A DNA stretch of 64,000 nucleotides from Pseudomonadota bacterium. GTDB taxonomy: Bacteria; Desulfobacterota; Binatia; Binatales; Binataceae. The notes beneath the pieces were generated by a model. The model did not search any database and had not been told where the DNA came from. It was given only the letters and a program-made list of their open reading frames with translations. Within the stretch, counting starts at the first letter, position 1, and the number at the start of each line of letters is the position of its first letter. The stretch covers positions 110,713 to 174,712 of the forward strand of contig JAJPIF010000025.1 in assembly GCA_021324885.1 (NCBI GenBank). Direction: 5' to 3'. This document shows positions 42,559 through 51,509 of this stretch, one piece after another. The translations under genes were made by a program, and so were the position numbers.

Positions 42559-43218
42559 TCAAACGTATGCTTCCGGATTGGCGCGATAGGCAGCGTCGAG
42601 GAGTTCGACTACTTCCTTGTCCGTGGTCTGGTCGAAATCCTCATAAAATTCGCCGATCGCAAAGAAGAAAGCCGGTTTTTCCAGGCATATAGCGACGTCA
42701 GCGTCGGCCCGCAGCGACTCGATCGTCTCGGGCGGCGCCACCGGCACCGCCAGCACCAGTTTACGCGGTCCCTGGCGTCTCACGCCTCTCAGTGCGGCCC
42801 GAATCGACCCGCCGGTCGCAATACCGTCATCGACCACGATCGCTGTTTGTCCGGCAACGTTAATAGGCGGACGTCCCTTGCGGTAAAGGTCCTGCCGGCG
42901 CCGGATCTCCTTCAGTTCGCTTTCAATTTCCGCCTGCAAATACTCGGCCGAAACCTCGAGTTCCTGGATGATCTCTTCATTCAGAACACTTTGCGGATGA
43001 TCACCGTCAACGATCGCGCCCAGACCCAACTCATGCTGTCCGGGGGCGCCGAGTTTGCGCACAACTATGACATCGAGCGGCGCCTTGAGTCTGCTCGCGA
43101 TCTCGAAACCGACCGGTACGCCTCCCCGCGGCAGGGCGAGTACAACCGGGGATTCAAAGCGCAATTTCTCCAGCACCGCGGCGAGTTGCCGTCCAGCATC
43201 TTTGCGATCAGTGAACAT
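42559..43218 (-). CDS. Phosphoribosyltransferase family protein
   Basis: Type I phosphoribosyltransferase-fold protein, 219 residues. The PRPP-binding loop is AIVVDDGIATGGSIRAAL near residues 125-142. The N-terminal part has LALPRGGVPVGFEIASRL and the conserved DVIVVRKLGAPGQHELGLGA. This subfamily occurs beside, or fused to, dienelactone-hydrolase-like domains in many bacteria, and here it overlaps such a gene by 11 bp. Its substrate is unknown; nucleotide salvage is not supported by context. Translational coupling with the hydrolase is likely. Confidence 0.93.
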   Translation of the reverse strand: MFTDRKDAGRQLAAVLEKLRFESPVVLALPRGGVPVGFEIASRLKAPLDVIVVRKLGAPGQHELGLGAIVDGDHPQSVLNEEIIQELEVSAEYLQAEIESELKEIRRRQDLYRKGRPPINVAGQTAIVVDDGIATGGSIRAALRGVRRQGPRKLVLAVPVAPPETIESLRADADVAICLEKPAFFFAIGEFYEDFDQTTDKEVVELLDAAYRANPEAYV

Positions 43219-43870
43219 GGTTGCTCCTTGCGCCGGAGTTGGCGGCGGCCAGATGTTTGGTAAACCACTGGGTTGCCAATCTCACCACCTCATCGAGGGT
43301 TCCGGGTTCCTCGAACAGGTGGGTTGCGCCTGGCACGATGGTCAGTTTCTTCTCGCATCGCAACCGCGCGTAGGCCTGGCGATTGAGCTCGATCACTATT
43401 TCATCGTTGCCGCCGACGATCAGCAAGGTCGGCGCCATTACCCGCTCCAGCGCGTTGGCGGCGAGATCGGGACGGCCGCCGCGCGATACAATCGCTCCAA
43501 CTTGCTGATTTGACGCACCGGCGACCAGCGCGGCGGCGGCGCCGGTGCTCGCGCCAAAGTAACCCAGCGGCCAATCGGGTTTTTGCCTTTTGATCCATTC
43601 GGTGGTCTCCAGCAAGCGGCTGGCCAGCAACGGGATGTCGAACACCTTTTCGCGACTGCGCTCTTCCGCTGCGGTCAACAGGTCGAAAAGCAGCGTTGCA
43701 AACCCGGCTTTCTGCAGCGCTGCGGCCACGTAGACATTACGCGGACTGCGGCGGCTGCTCCCGCTGCCATGAGCAAACACCACGACCGCAGCCGCCTCCG
43801 TCGGTATCGTCAGGCTTCCTTCCAGACCGCTGGGCATTATTCGAACTTCGCGGGAATCGATCGGCGCCAT
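43208..43870 (-). CDS. Alpha/beta hydrolase (dienelactone hydrolase-like)
   Basis: Hydrolase of 220 residues. VVVFAHGSGSSRRSPRNVYV gives the oxyanion region, GYFGASTGAAAALVA the nucleophile elbow (G-A-S-T-G, Ser), LLIVGGNDEIV the acid and VPGATHLFEEPG the His. The ATG at 43870 is chosen for GGAGG 9 nt upstream; a frame starting 144 bp earlier has no similar signal. It overlaps the phosphoribosyltransferase start. In other bacteria these two domains form one polypeptide, which supports a shared pathway. The natural substrate is unknown. Confidence 0.92.
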   Translation of the reverse strand: MAPIDSREVRIMPSGLEGSLTIPTEAAAVVVFAHGSGSSRRSPRNVYVAAALQKAGFATLLFDLLTAAEERSREKVFDIPLLASRLLETTEWIKRQKPDWPLGYFGASTGAAAALVAGASNQQVGAIVSRGGRPDLAANALERVMAPTLLIVGGNDEIVIELNRQAYARLRCEKKLTIVPGATHLFEEPGTLDEVVRLATQWFTKHLAAANSGARSNHVH

Positions 43871-44125
43871 CGTTTCCGCCCTCCACGTAAGGTCGGCTTG
43901 GGAAGGACGCATCCGGCATGCCAGTGCCCGATGCGTCCGGCGCGGCGCACCGGGCTTGATCGCGCCCTGATTCACGAACGGCGTTGACTCGTTCGGTAGC
44001 ATTGAGTTGGCCATTTTGGAACCACTGCGCCCCCCTCATCGGCGAGAAACCGACAAAAAAGGATGCCGCCGGGCGCAATGGAGTTTCAGCTTCACCGACG
44101 GGCTTGCGGATGAGACACTATACGG

Positions 44126-46342
44126 ATGTCCTCCAATCGTGCGCAAAATCGGCCGCGGCGTCCGGGGGTTCCGTATCCGCTGGGCGCCACCTGGGACGGA
44201 GAAGGAGTCAATTTTGCTCTTTTCTCCGAAAATGCCACCGGCGTCGAGCTTTGCCTGTTTGGCGGAGCCGACGGCAACCATGAGGAGGCCCGCATCGAAA
44301 TCACCGAACAGTCGGATCAGGTCTGGCATGTTTACCTGCCCGCAATCGCGCCCGGCCAGCGCTACGGCTATCGCGTTCACGGGCCATACGATCCTGCGGC
44401 CGGCCACCGTTTCAATGCGCAAAAATTACTGCTCGACCCCTATGCCAAGACTATCGACCGGCCCTTGCGATGGAGCGACGCGCTGCTCGGGTATGAAATC
44501 GGCGGCCCCGACGCCGACTTGAACATCGATCGGCGCGATAACGCAAGCGTGATGCCGAAAAGCGTCGTGGTGGACGATGCTTTCGATTGGAACGGCGACC
44601 ACCTGCTGCGGACCGCGTGGAACGAAACCGTCATCTATGAGGTTCACGTTAAGGGCTTTACCTGGCGCCATCCGCAGGTCCCGCCGGCGATGCGCGGCAC
44701 CTACGCCGGGCTGGCCAGCCCGCCCGCGATCGACCATCTGCGCGCGCTGGGAATAACCGCGGTCGAGTTGATGCCTGTGCATCAGTCGGTCAGCAGCCAC
44801 GTCCTGGAAGAGCGGGGACTTACTGATTATTGGGGTTACAACTCGATTGGTTACTTTGCGCCGGATTTGCGGTTTTCATCCTCCGGTTCGCTGGGCCAGC
44901 AGGTGACCGAGTTCAAGTCGATGGTGAAGGCGCTGCATCAGGCCGGAATCGAAGTAATCCTCGATGTGGTTTATAATCATACCGCGGAAGGCAGCCATCT
45001 GGGGCCGACGCTGTGCTTTCGCGGTATCGACAATCTCAGCTATTACCGGCTCCAGCAGTCCAACCGGCGGCTGTACGCAGACTTCACGGGATGCGGCAAC
45101 ACACTCAACATGCGCCATCCGCGAACCTTGCAATTGGTGATGGACAGCCTGCGCTACTGGGTTCTGGAGATGCACGTCGACGGCTTCCGCTTCGATCTGG
45201 CTGCGGCGCTGGCGCGCGAACTGCACGACGTCGATCGGCTGGCAGCTTTCTTCGATATCATTCTTCAGGATCCGGTGCTGTGCCAGGTCAAACTAATCGC
45301 CGAACCCTGGGATCTTGGGGAAGGCGGCTACCAGGTGGGCAATTTTCCCGTGCTGTGGAGCGAGTGGAACGGCAAATACCGCGACGCGGTGCGCGATTTC
45401 TGGCGCGGCGCCGACCAGACGCTGGGTGAGTTCGCAACCCGTTTTACCGGCAGTTCCGACCTCTATGGGCCCAGCCGGCGCCAGCCCCATGCCAGCATCA
45501 ATTTCGTCACCTGCCATGACGGCTTCACCCTGCACGACCTGGTCTCGTACAACTTCAAACACAACGACGCCAACCGTGAAGAAAACCGCGACGGCGACAA
45601 CCACAACCGCTCATGGAACTGCGGTGCCGAAGGTCCCACCGGAGATCCAATTGTCAACCTGATGCGGGCGCGGCAAAAACGCAACTTCCTTGCGACATTG
45701 TTTCTGTCCCAGGGGGTGCCGATGCTGCTGGCCGGCGATGAGATCGGGCGAACCCAGAAGGGCAACAACAACGCCTATTGTCAGGACAACGAAATCTCAT
45801 GGCTGGACTGGGACAATGTCGACCGCGAACTGCTCGAATTCACTCGCCACCTGATCCGCTTCCATCAGGACCATCCCATTTTCCGCCGCCGCCGATGGTT
45901 TCAGGGACGGCCCATTCACGGTCAGGACGTGCATGATATCGCATGGTTCAGGCCGTCGGGCGAAGAGATGTCGGAGGAGGATTGGCGCCACGGGTTTGCC
46001 AAGTCTATCGGCGTCTTCCTGAACGGCGATGCCATTCCAAGCCCCGGTCCGATGGGTGAGCGAATCGTGGACGACAGCTTTTACCTGCTGATCAACGCGC
46101 ATTTTGAGCAGTTGGCCTTTGTGCTGCCAATGCGCCAGGACTGCTCGGGATGGGTAAAGGTTTTAGACACCTCCGATGGCTTTATACAACCCGATTCCAC
46201 GGTTCTGCTGCCCGGGGAGCGCGTTAACGTGTATGCCCGATCGCTGGTATTGATGCGTCTGGTGGTTGATGCGCGGCGCCGCGCCGCAACCGGCCGCGAC
46301 GCGGCGAAACCCGTGGCCGGAAATCCCGTTGTGCTAAAGTAG
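44126..46342 (+). CDS. glgX: Glycogen debranching enzyme GlgX
   Basis: Isoamylase-type debranching enzyme of GH13, 738 residues. The N-terminal CBM48-like domain is PYPLGATWDGEGVNFALFSE. In the (beta/alpha)8 barrel the catalytic Asp lies in HVDGFRFDLAAALA, Glu in LIAEPWDLGEGGYQVGNFP and the transition-state Asp in NFVTCHDGFTLHDL. WNEWNGKYRD-like text (LWSEWNGKYRD) and LLAGDEIGRTQKGNNNAYC are GlgX/TreX hallmarks. It trims alpha-1,6 branches of glycogen or limit dextrins. No other glycogen genes are adjacent. The RBS is weak. rtcB begins 16 bp downstream. Confidence 0.97.
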   Translation: MSSNRAQNRPRRPGVPYPLGATWDGEGVNFALFSENATGVELCLFGGADGNHEEARIEITEQSDQVWHVYLPAIAPGQRYGYRVHGPYDPAAGHRFNAQKLLLDPYAKTIDRPLRWSDALLGYEIGGPDADLNIDRRDNASVMPKSVVVDDAFDWNGDHLLRTAWNETVIYEVHVKGFTWRHPQVPPAMRGTYAGLASPPAIDHLRALGITAVELMPVHQSVSSHVLEERGLTDYWGYNSIGYFAPDLRFSSSGSLGQQVTEFKSMVKALHQAGIEVILDVVYNHTAEGSHLGPTLCFRGIDNLSYYRLQQSNRRLYADFTGCGNTLNMRHPRTLQLVMDSLRYWVLEMHVDGFRFDLAAALARELHDVDRLAAFFDIILQDPVLCQVKLIAEPWDLGEGGYQVGNFPVLWSEWNGKYRDAVRDFWRGADQTLGEFATRFTGSSDLYGPSRRQPHASINFVTCHDGFTLHDLVSYNFKHNDANREENRDGDNHNRSWNCGAEGPTGDPIVNLMRARQKRNFLATLFLSQGVPMLLAGDEIGRTQKGNNNAYCQDNEISWLDWDNVDRELLEFTRHLIRFHQDHPIFRRRRWFQGRPIHGQDVHDIAWFRPSGEEMSEEDWRHGFAKSIGVFLNGDAIPSPGPMGERIVDDSFYLLINAHFEQLAFVLPMRQDCSGWVKVLDTSDGFIQPDSTVLLPGERVNVYARSLVLMRLVVDARRRAATGRDAAKPVAGNPVVLK

Positions 46343-46358
46343 CCGTGTAGTCTATTCG

Positions 46359-47804
46359 ATGGCAGCGATAGCAACCCTCAAGGTTCACGATTATCTGTGG
46401 GAGATCCCGCGCAGCGGTATGATGCGCGTGCCCGGACGGATCTATGCCAGCGAACAGATGATGGCCGAGATGCGCAACGATCCTGCGTTGATACAGGTCG
46501 CTAATGTTGCGTGTCTCCCCGGGATCGTCGGTTACTCGCTCGCGATGCCTGACATCCATATGGGTTACGGTTTTCCGATCGGAGGAGTCGCCGCGGTCGA
46601 TCCCGATAACGGCGTCATATCGCCCGGAGGCGTCGGCTACGACATCAACTGCGGCGTGCGTCTGATTCGCACAAAACTAAGCTATGACGACGTGCGCGAC
46701 AAGGCGGAACGGATGGCGGATGCGCTGTTCGAGGCGATTCCGGCGGGCGTCGGCTCCAAGGGCGCGATCCCTGGCCTGGCCATCGACGACCTGCGACGGC
46801 TGGTGGCCAAAGGGGCTCGATGGGCCCGCGACCGCGGCTACGCTTGCGAGGCGGACCTCGAGCATACGGAAGAAAACGGCTGCCTGGAAATGGCGGATTC
46901 CTCCGCCATCAGCGATCAGGCCTACCAGCGCGGACGCGTCCAGCTCGGCACCCTGGGGTCGGGCAATCATTTCCTGGAATGCAGCCGCGTCGACCAGATC
47001 TACGACAGCGCGACGGCGCAGGCGCTCGGGCTGGAGCTGGGCCAGGTGACGATTCTGATTCATTCCGGCTCGCGCGGCCTCGGCCATCAGACCTGCGATG
47101 ATTATCTGAAGACGATGGGAGCGGCGATGGGCCGCTATGGGATCCAACTGCCCGACCGTCAGCTTGCCGCCGTGCCGATCAAATCCGCGGAGGGCCGCGC
47201 CTACCTTGGCGCGATGGCGGCGGCGGCGAATTTCGCCTGGTGCAACCGCCAGTTGATCATGCATCTGGCCCAACGCGCGCTGGAGGCGGCGCTTCAGCTC
47301 AGCCCGCGAGAGCTGGGTTTCAGTTTGATTTACGACGTCTGCCATAACATCGCTAAATTCGAACAGCACGAAGTTAACGGCGAGCGCCGTACCTTGTGCG
47401 TACATCGCAAAGGGGCCACACGCGCTTTCGCTCCGGGCCATCCGAGTCTCCCCGCCGCCCTGCGCAATCTGGGGCAGCCGGTGCTGATTCCGGGCGACAT
47501 GGGCCGTTACTCGTTCCTCCTGATCGGGCAGGAAGGCGCGATGAAGGAAACCTTCGGCTCGACCTGTCACGGCGCGGGACGCGTGATGAGCCGCCATCAG
47601 GCGCAGCGCACCGCCCGCGGGCGCAACTTGTATGCCGAGATGGCCGCGGCCGGCGTCGTGGTGCGGTCGCGCGGCCGCTCGACCATCGCCGAAGAAATGC
47701 CGGCCGCTTACAAAGACGTCGCCGACGTTGTCGGCGTGATGGAAGCCGCAGGCGTCAGCCGCAGGGTCGCACGCCTAAAGCCCTTCGCAGTCGTCAAAGG
47801 CTGA
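46359..47804 (+). CDS. rtcB: RNA-splicing ligase RtcB
   Basis: GTP- and Mn-dependent RNA ligase joining 2',3'-cyclic phosphate (or 3'-phosphate) to 5'-OH ends, 481 residues. Metal-site Cys is in GGVGYDINCGVRLIR, His ligands in LGSGNHFLECSRV and ILIHSGSRGLGHQ, and the guanylylated His in CHGAGRVMSRHQA. MPDIHMGYGFPIGGVAA is also characteristic. Archease and RtcA are not present nearby, and no sigma-54 activator (RtcR) is seen. It follows glgX by 16 bp and may be cotranscribed, which is an unusual pairing. It may serve in tRNA or rRNA repair. Confidence 0.97.
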   Translation: MAAIATLKVHDYLWEIPRSGMMRVPGRIYASEQMMAEMRNDPALIQVANVACLPGIVGYSLAMPDIHMGYGFPIGGVAAVDPDNGVISPGGVGYDINCGVRLIRTKLSYDDVRDKAERMADALFEAIPAGVGSKGAIPGLAIDDLRRLVAKGARWARDRGYACEADLEHTEENGCLEMADSSAISDQAYQRGRVQLGTLGSGNHFLECSRVDQIYDSATAQALGLELGQVTILIHSGSRGLGHQTCDDYLKTMGAAMGRYGIQLPDRQLAAVPIKSAEGRAYLGAMAAAANFAWCNRQLIMHLAQRALEAALQLSPRELGFSLIYDVCHNIAKFEQHEVNGERRTLCVHRKGATRAFAPGHPSLPAALRNLGQPVLIPGDMGRYSFLLIGQEGAMKETFGSTCHGAGRVMSRHQAQRTARGRNLYAEMAAAGVVVRSRGRSTIAEEMPAAYKDVADVVGVMEAAGVSRRVARLKPFAVVKG

Positions 47805-48007
47805 GGCAAAACAAGCAAAATGTGCGACCTTTGGGTGCGGTTCATTGCTGGACTGAAGGCCAAACCTGGTCAGCAGCATCAACAAAGAGGAGCGGAGGAA
47901 GAGTAGTGAGAGAGCAGAAAAGATAACGGTGGACTCACACCCTTTTTGCTGTCTGTTCTTCGTCTCACTTTCTTTCCTTGTTCCTCTCTCTTTCGCGGAG
48001 GTGCCTA

Positions 48008-48502
48008 ATGCAGGAACTGTTAATGCGGGCGCAACGAATAGCCGAGCTGCTCAAGGCGCGGCGTGAAACCGTGGTGGTCGCGGAATCATCGACCGGAGGG
48101 CTCATTTCGGCGGCGTTGCTCAGCGTGGGCGGTGCTTCGGCTTACTTTTTGGGCGGCGCTGTCGTCTATACTCTGAAGGCCCGGCGCATCCTGCTCGACA
48201 TCCAGGACGACGCGGTAAAAGGGATGCGAGGCGCCAGCGAGCCATACGCGACGTTATTGGCGCGCACCGCGCGTGAGCGATTTGGAGCAACCTGGAGCAT
48301 CGCAGAAAGCGGCGCGACCGGGCCCACCGGGAATCGCTACGGCGATCCGCCCGGTCATACCTGTATCGCGATTGCGGGCCCACTGGAACGGAGCATTACG
48401 CTTGAAACCGGCGAGAACGATCGGGTGGGCAATATGTATGCGTTCGCCGCGAAGGCGCTGGACCTGCTTGGTGAAGCGCTTGCAACGAGCGGACAGAAGT
48501 GA
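48008..48502 (+). CDS. pncC: Nicotinamide-nucleotide amidohydrolase (CinA C-terminal domain)
   Basis: Stand-alone CinA C-terminal domain, 164 residues, which converts nicotinamide mononucleotide to nicotinic acid mononucleotide in pyridine-nucleotide recycling. The catalytic Ser region is VVVAESSTGGLISAALLSV. SAYFLGGAVVYTLKARRILL and WSIAESGATGPTGNRYGDPP follow as in PncC. The ATG at 48008 is selected for GGAGG 6 nt upstream; a frame opening 30 bp earlier has none. The C-terminus is conserved and complete. It converges with the amidohydrolase at 48616. Confidence 0.96.
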   Translation: MQELLMRAQRIAELLKARRETVVVAESSTGGLISAALLSVGGASAYFLGGAVVYTLKARRILLDIQDDAVKGMRGASEPYATLLARTARERFGATWSIAESGATGPTGNRYGDPPGHTCIAIAGPLERSITLETGENDRVGNMYAFAAKALDLLGEALATSGQK

Positions 48503-48524
48503 GGGAAGAGAAGGAAGCAGTGTG

Positions 48525-48555
48525 AAAAAAGGGTGGGAATTTTCGCATCCCACCC
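48525..48555 (-). terminator. Rho-independent terminator after the 48.6-kb amidohydrolase
   Basis: GGGTGGGA (minus strand 48548-48555) pairs perfectly with TCCCACCC (48531-48538) over a 9-nt loop, and six T residues follow on the minus strand (48525-48530). On the plus strand the stem is followed by AAAACC only, so it serves the minus-strand gene. It lies 60 bp beyond that stop. Confidence 0.85.
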
Positions 48556-48580
48556 AAAACCAGAAGGTCGCTTTTCCTAT

Positions 48581-48619
48581 CTCACTACTTGCTGCTTACC
48601 CTCATTCCTGTCTTTTCAC
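48581..48619. repeat. Pyrimidine-rich dispersed repeat, copy 1
   Basis: A stretch containing ACTACTTGCTGCTTACCCTC and then ATTCCTGTCTTTTC is clearly related to the copy at 49851-49890. Both lie immediately past the 3' end of a minus-strand gene (the amidohydrolase here), and both face a purine-rich partner on the same strand (here 48498-48520), giving an imperfect long stem. A more diverged, inverted relative appears at 47890-47915. Confidence 0.5.
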
Positions 48620-49728
48620 GGTTCAATCGGCAGCTTGTACAACTCGATCACATTTGTACGGGCGATGCGCTTCTGGTCCTCGACCGGGACGCCGTGGAAA
48701 TGCTCTTCGAGGTTGGGAATCGATTTGGGCCAGGTGCCGTCGTAATGGGGGAAATCCGAGCCCCACATCATGTTGCGCGTGCCCACAACGTCGCGCATCC
48801 GCACCGCGGTCTTGTCGCGCATGAAGGTGCAGATCACCTGGTCATGGAAGATCTGGCTGGGCGTGCGGCCCGAGGTGATACCACCGGAACCCGCCCACCC
48901 CTGGTCGCGGAAATAATGGTAATCCATCCGCTCCAGCGCCGGCGCCGGCCACGACGCGTCGTTTTCCACGCTCAGCACCTTGAGCTTGGGATGGCGGTCG
49001 AAGGTGCCGCCCATGATCATCGTGCAGATCGAATACATCACCGGCGTGAAAGCGAGAGAGAAATCCACCAGCATATTGTTGGTTAACGTAAACCACTTCT
49101 TGTCGCCGGCCACGTGCAGGCTGACCGGCATCTCAAGGTCGGCGGACGCGTCCCAGAGCGGGTCCCATTTTTTGTGGTTGTAGCCCTCCCCGATTTCCTG
49201 CTGCACGCTGATCTGCGCCGATACCATCCCCATCTTGCGGCACCGCTCCATCTCCTTGACCGCGCGATCCACCGGCTCGGTGGGTATCATGGCGACGCCG
49301 AACAGGCGTTTGGGCGCGGTGGAACAGAAATTCGCCAGCCAGTCGTTGAACGCCTGCATGCAGGCGAACTGGAAGTCCAGGTCGGTCATCGGATAAAAAG
49401 TCGTGCCGAAGGTGGTGTAGAGCACCTCGGCTTCCACCCCGTCGCGGTCCTGGTCCTTGAGCCGTTCGAACGGGTCATAGGAACCGGGCAGGACGTTTTC
49501 CCACCGCTCGGCCATCGAAATGTCCTTGGCATCCTTGTTGACCGAGGACGAAGTGCCGATACCGCGTTTTTCCTGGCGCCCGCCGGGACACCAGAACATG
49601 TCCTGATCGGCTTCATGCACCAGGCGCGGGGCTCGATCCAAAAACTTGCGATCGATTCGTTTGGTCCATAAATCGGGCGGCTCGACCACGTGGGAATCCG
49701 CTGATATCGGTTTGAATGACAGGCTCAT
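48616..49728 (-). CDS. Amidohydrolase family 2 protein
   Basis: Metal-dependent hydrolase or decarboxylase-like protein, 370 residues, ACMSD superfamily. Signatures: ISADSHVVEPPDLWTKRI near the start, DRDGVEAEVLYTTFGTTFYP, MPVSLHVAGDK (conserved His), RHPKLKVLSVENDASWPAPA and the catalytic Asp in MMWGSDFPHYDGTWPKS. It is a close paralogue of the gene at 51510 (similar length and motif order) and more distant from the one at the left edge. It lies on the same strand as, and 164 bp downstream of, the methylmalonate-semialdehyde dehydrogenase. The substrate is unknown; such proteins are frequent in steroid and aromatic degraders. Confidence 0.93.
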   Translation of the reverse strand: MSLSFKPISADSHVVEPPDLWTKRIDRKFLDRAPRLVHEADQDMFWCPGGRQEKRGIGTSSSVNKDAKDISMAERWENVLPGSYDPFERLKDQDRDGVEAEVLYTTFGTTFYPMTDLDFQFACMQAFNDWLANFCSTAPKRLFGVAMIPTEPVDRAVKEMERCRKMGMVSAQISVQQEIGEGYNHKKWDPLWDASADLEMPVSLHVAGDKKWFTLTNNMLVDFSLAFTPVMYSICTMIMGGTFDRHPKLKVLSVENDASWPAPALERMDYHYFRDQGWAGSGGITSGRTPSQIFHDQVICTFMRDKTAVRMRDVVGTRNMMWGSDFPHYDGTWPKSIPNLEEHFHGVPVEDQKRIARTNVIELYKLPIEP

Positions 49729-49850
49729 AAACGCTTTTACTCCTGCCGGTTTTTCACTCAGTCAATCAATAGCGCAAAGGGGAGGCGATAGAAAAGAGGG
49801 AAGAAGAGACATACCGGACCCTCAACGAAGACCCGCGCGCCGCTGTTGTT

Positions 49851-49890
49851 CTCGCACTACTCGCCGCTTTTCCCTCACCTCTCTTTTCTC
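49851..49890. repeat. Pyrimidine-rich dispersed repeat, copy 2
   Basis: CTCGCACTACTCGCCGCTTT followed by TCCCTCACCTCTCTTTTC aligns with the copy at 48581-48619. It ends 2 bp before the stop codon of the dehydrogenase gene (minus strand). A purine-rich partner GATAGAAAAGAGGGAAGAAG lies about 60 bp away (49786-49805) and is largely complementary to its right half. It may form a 3' transcript stem or be a small mobile repeat. Confidence 0.5.
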
Positions 49891-49892
49891 CC

Positions 49893-51329
49893 TCACCAGC
49901 GCGACACCACTATCTTCTTGCGCGTATAAAACTCGATTCCATCGCTGCCCTGCAGATGCAGGTCGCCGTAAAAGGAACTCTTCCATCCGGTGAAAGGATA
50001 AAAGGCCAGCGGCTGAGCCACGCCGACATTGATTCCGATCATCCCGCATTCGACTTCGTCGCGGAATTGACGGGCGGCCCGGCCGGAACCGGTGAACACC
50101 GCAGCCATGTTGCCCAGCGGCAGACGGTTTACCAGATTAATCGCTTCTCTGACGTCTTTGACGCGGCTTATCGAAAGCACCGGTCCAAAGATTTCCTCGC
50201 GCCCCGCGGCCATCGCGGGCGTCACTCGGTCCACGATAGTGGGGCCGACGAAAAAACCGGGGCGTTGCACGTATTCGGGCGCACGTCCGTCGACCACCAG
50301 ATCGGCGCCCTGGGCGGCCGCGCGTTCAATATGGCCGAGGACGCGGAGGCGATGGTCGTCGGCGACCAGCGGGCCCATATCCACGGCAGGATCATCGCCT
50401 GGTCCAAGCTTGAGCTTGCGCGCCGCCGCCTCCAGGCGAGGAACAAGCTGGTCGGCGGCTTCGCCGATTGCGACCGCGACGCTTCCCGCCAGGCATCGTT
50501 CGCCGGCGTTGCCGAAGGCCGAATTGATGATTGCGGAGGTGGCCATATCCCAGTCGGTGTCGGGCAGAACGAAAATGTGATTTTTGGCGCCGCCTGCGGC
50601 CTGCACGCGTTTGCCGTGACGGGCGGACTCCTGGTAAACATGGCGCGCCGCCGGCTCCGACCCAACGAATGAAATCGCGCGCACCTCCGGCGCCGCCAGC
50701 ATCGCGTTGACAGTCTCCGCCGCGCCGTGCACCAAGTTGAGCACGCCGTCGGGAAAGCCCGCGTCGGTTAACAACTCTGCCAGGCGCACCGCGCCCAGCG
50801 GCGTGCGTTCGGATGGCTTCAGTACGAAGGTATTGCCGCTCACCAGTGCCAGCGGAAACATCCACAGCGGTATCATCACAGGGAAATTGAATGGAACGAT
50901 CCCGCCGACAACGCCGAGAGGATAACGGTAATAATCCTGATCGATCGCGGTGCTGACCGCTCGAAGCGTGCGGCCCTGCAGCAACGTGGGCGCGGAGCAT
51001 GCGAAGTCGACCACCTCAATTCCGCGCCGCACCTCGCCGCGCGCCTCCTCCAGGGTCTTGCCGTGATTGCGGGTGACGATCGCGGCCAATTCCTCGAAAT
51101 GGCGCTCCAAAACGGTCTTGTAGCTGAACATCAGCCGGGTGCGTTCAAGCACCGGCGTCGCGGCCCATCCGGGCCATGCGCGCACCGCTGCGGCGACGGC
51201 GTCTTCGACCTCGGCCGCCGAGCTGAGCGGGGTCTGCTCAATCACTTCGCCGGTGGCTGGATTGAACAACGGCACGCTGCGGGCCCCGCGTGGCTCGCGC
51301 CATTTTCCGCCGATTAGATTGGACAGCAT
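49893..51329 (-). CDS. mmsA: CoA-acylating methylmalonate-semialdehyde dehydrogenase
   Basis: Aldehyde dehydrogenase of the MmsA/IolA family, 478 residues, which turns methylmalonate or malonate semialdehyde into propionyl- or acetyl-CoA in valine, inositol and beta-alanine breakdown. Start LIGGKWREPRGA; NAD-site VGGIVPFNFPVMIPLWMFP; substrate loop VGSEPAARHVYQESARHGKR; AAGGAKNHIFVLPDTD, which marks the CoA-acylating branch; catalytic Cys in GNAGERCLAGSVAVA; C-terminal FYTRKKIVVSRW. It is flanked by two paralogous amidohydrolase genes rather than by mmsB or iol genes, so it may act on semialdehydes from their products. Confidence 0.95.
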   Translation of the reverse strand: MLSNLIGGKWREPRGARSVPLFNPATGEVIEQTPLSSAAEVEDAVAAAVRAWPGWAATPVLERTRLMFSYKTVLERHFEELAAIVTRNHGKTLEEARGEVRRGIEVVDFACSAPTLLQGRTLRAVSTAIDQDYYRYPLGVVGGIVPFNFPVMIPLWMFPLALVSGNTFVLKPSERTPLGAVRLAELLTDAGFPDGVLNLVHGAAETVNAMLAAPEVRAISFVGSEPAARHVYQESARHGKRVQAAGGAKNHIFVLPDTDWDMATSAIINSAFGNAGERCLAGSVAVAIGEAADQLVPRLEAAARKLKLGPGDDPAVDMGPLVADDHRLRVLGHIERAAAQGADLVVDGRAPEYVQRPGFFVGPTIVDRVTPAMAAGREEIFGPVLSISRVKDVREAINLVNRLPLGNMAAVFTGSGRAARQFRDEVECGMIGINVGVAQPLAFYPFTGWKSSFYGDLHLQGSDGIEFYTRKKIVVSRW

Positions 51330-51509
51330 TTAACGCCTGACGCTTAGTAATTAAGCGCCGCCTATTACGTTGCGCAAGGCCTTTTAATGGACCAACTGTA
51401 CTATCGGCTTGTCATCTGTTCGCGGACCGCCTTGATCTTAGCCAAAAAACCGGCCAATGATCGCCATCAAATAACCAAGGCCGCCGATCGATTTGGGGAG
51501 TAAGCAGCA

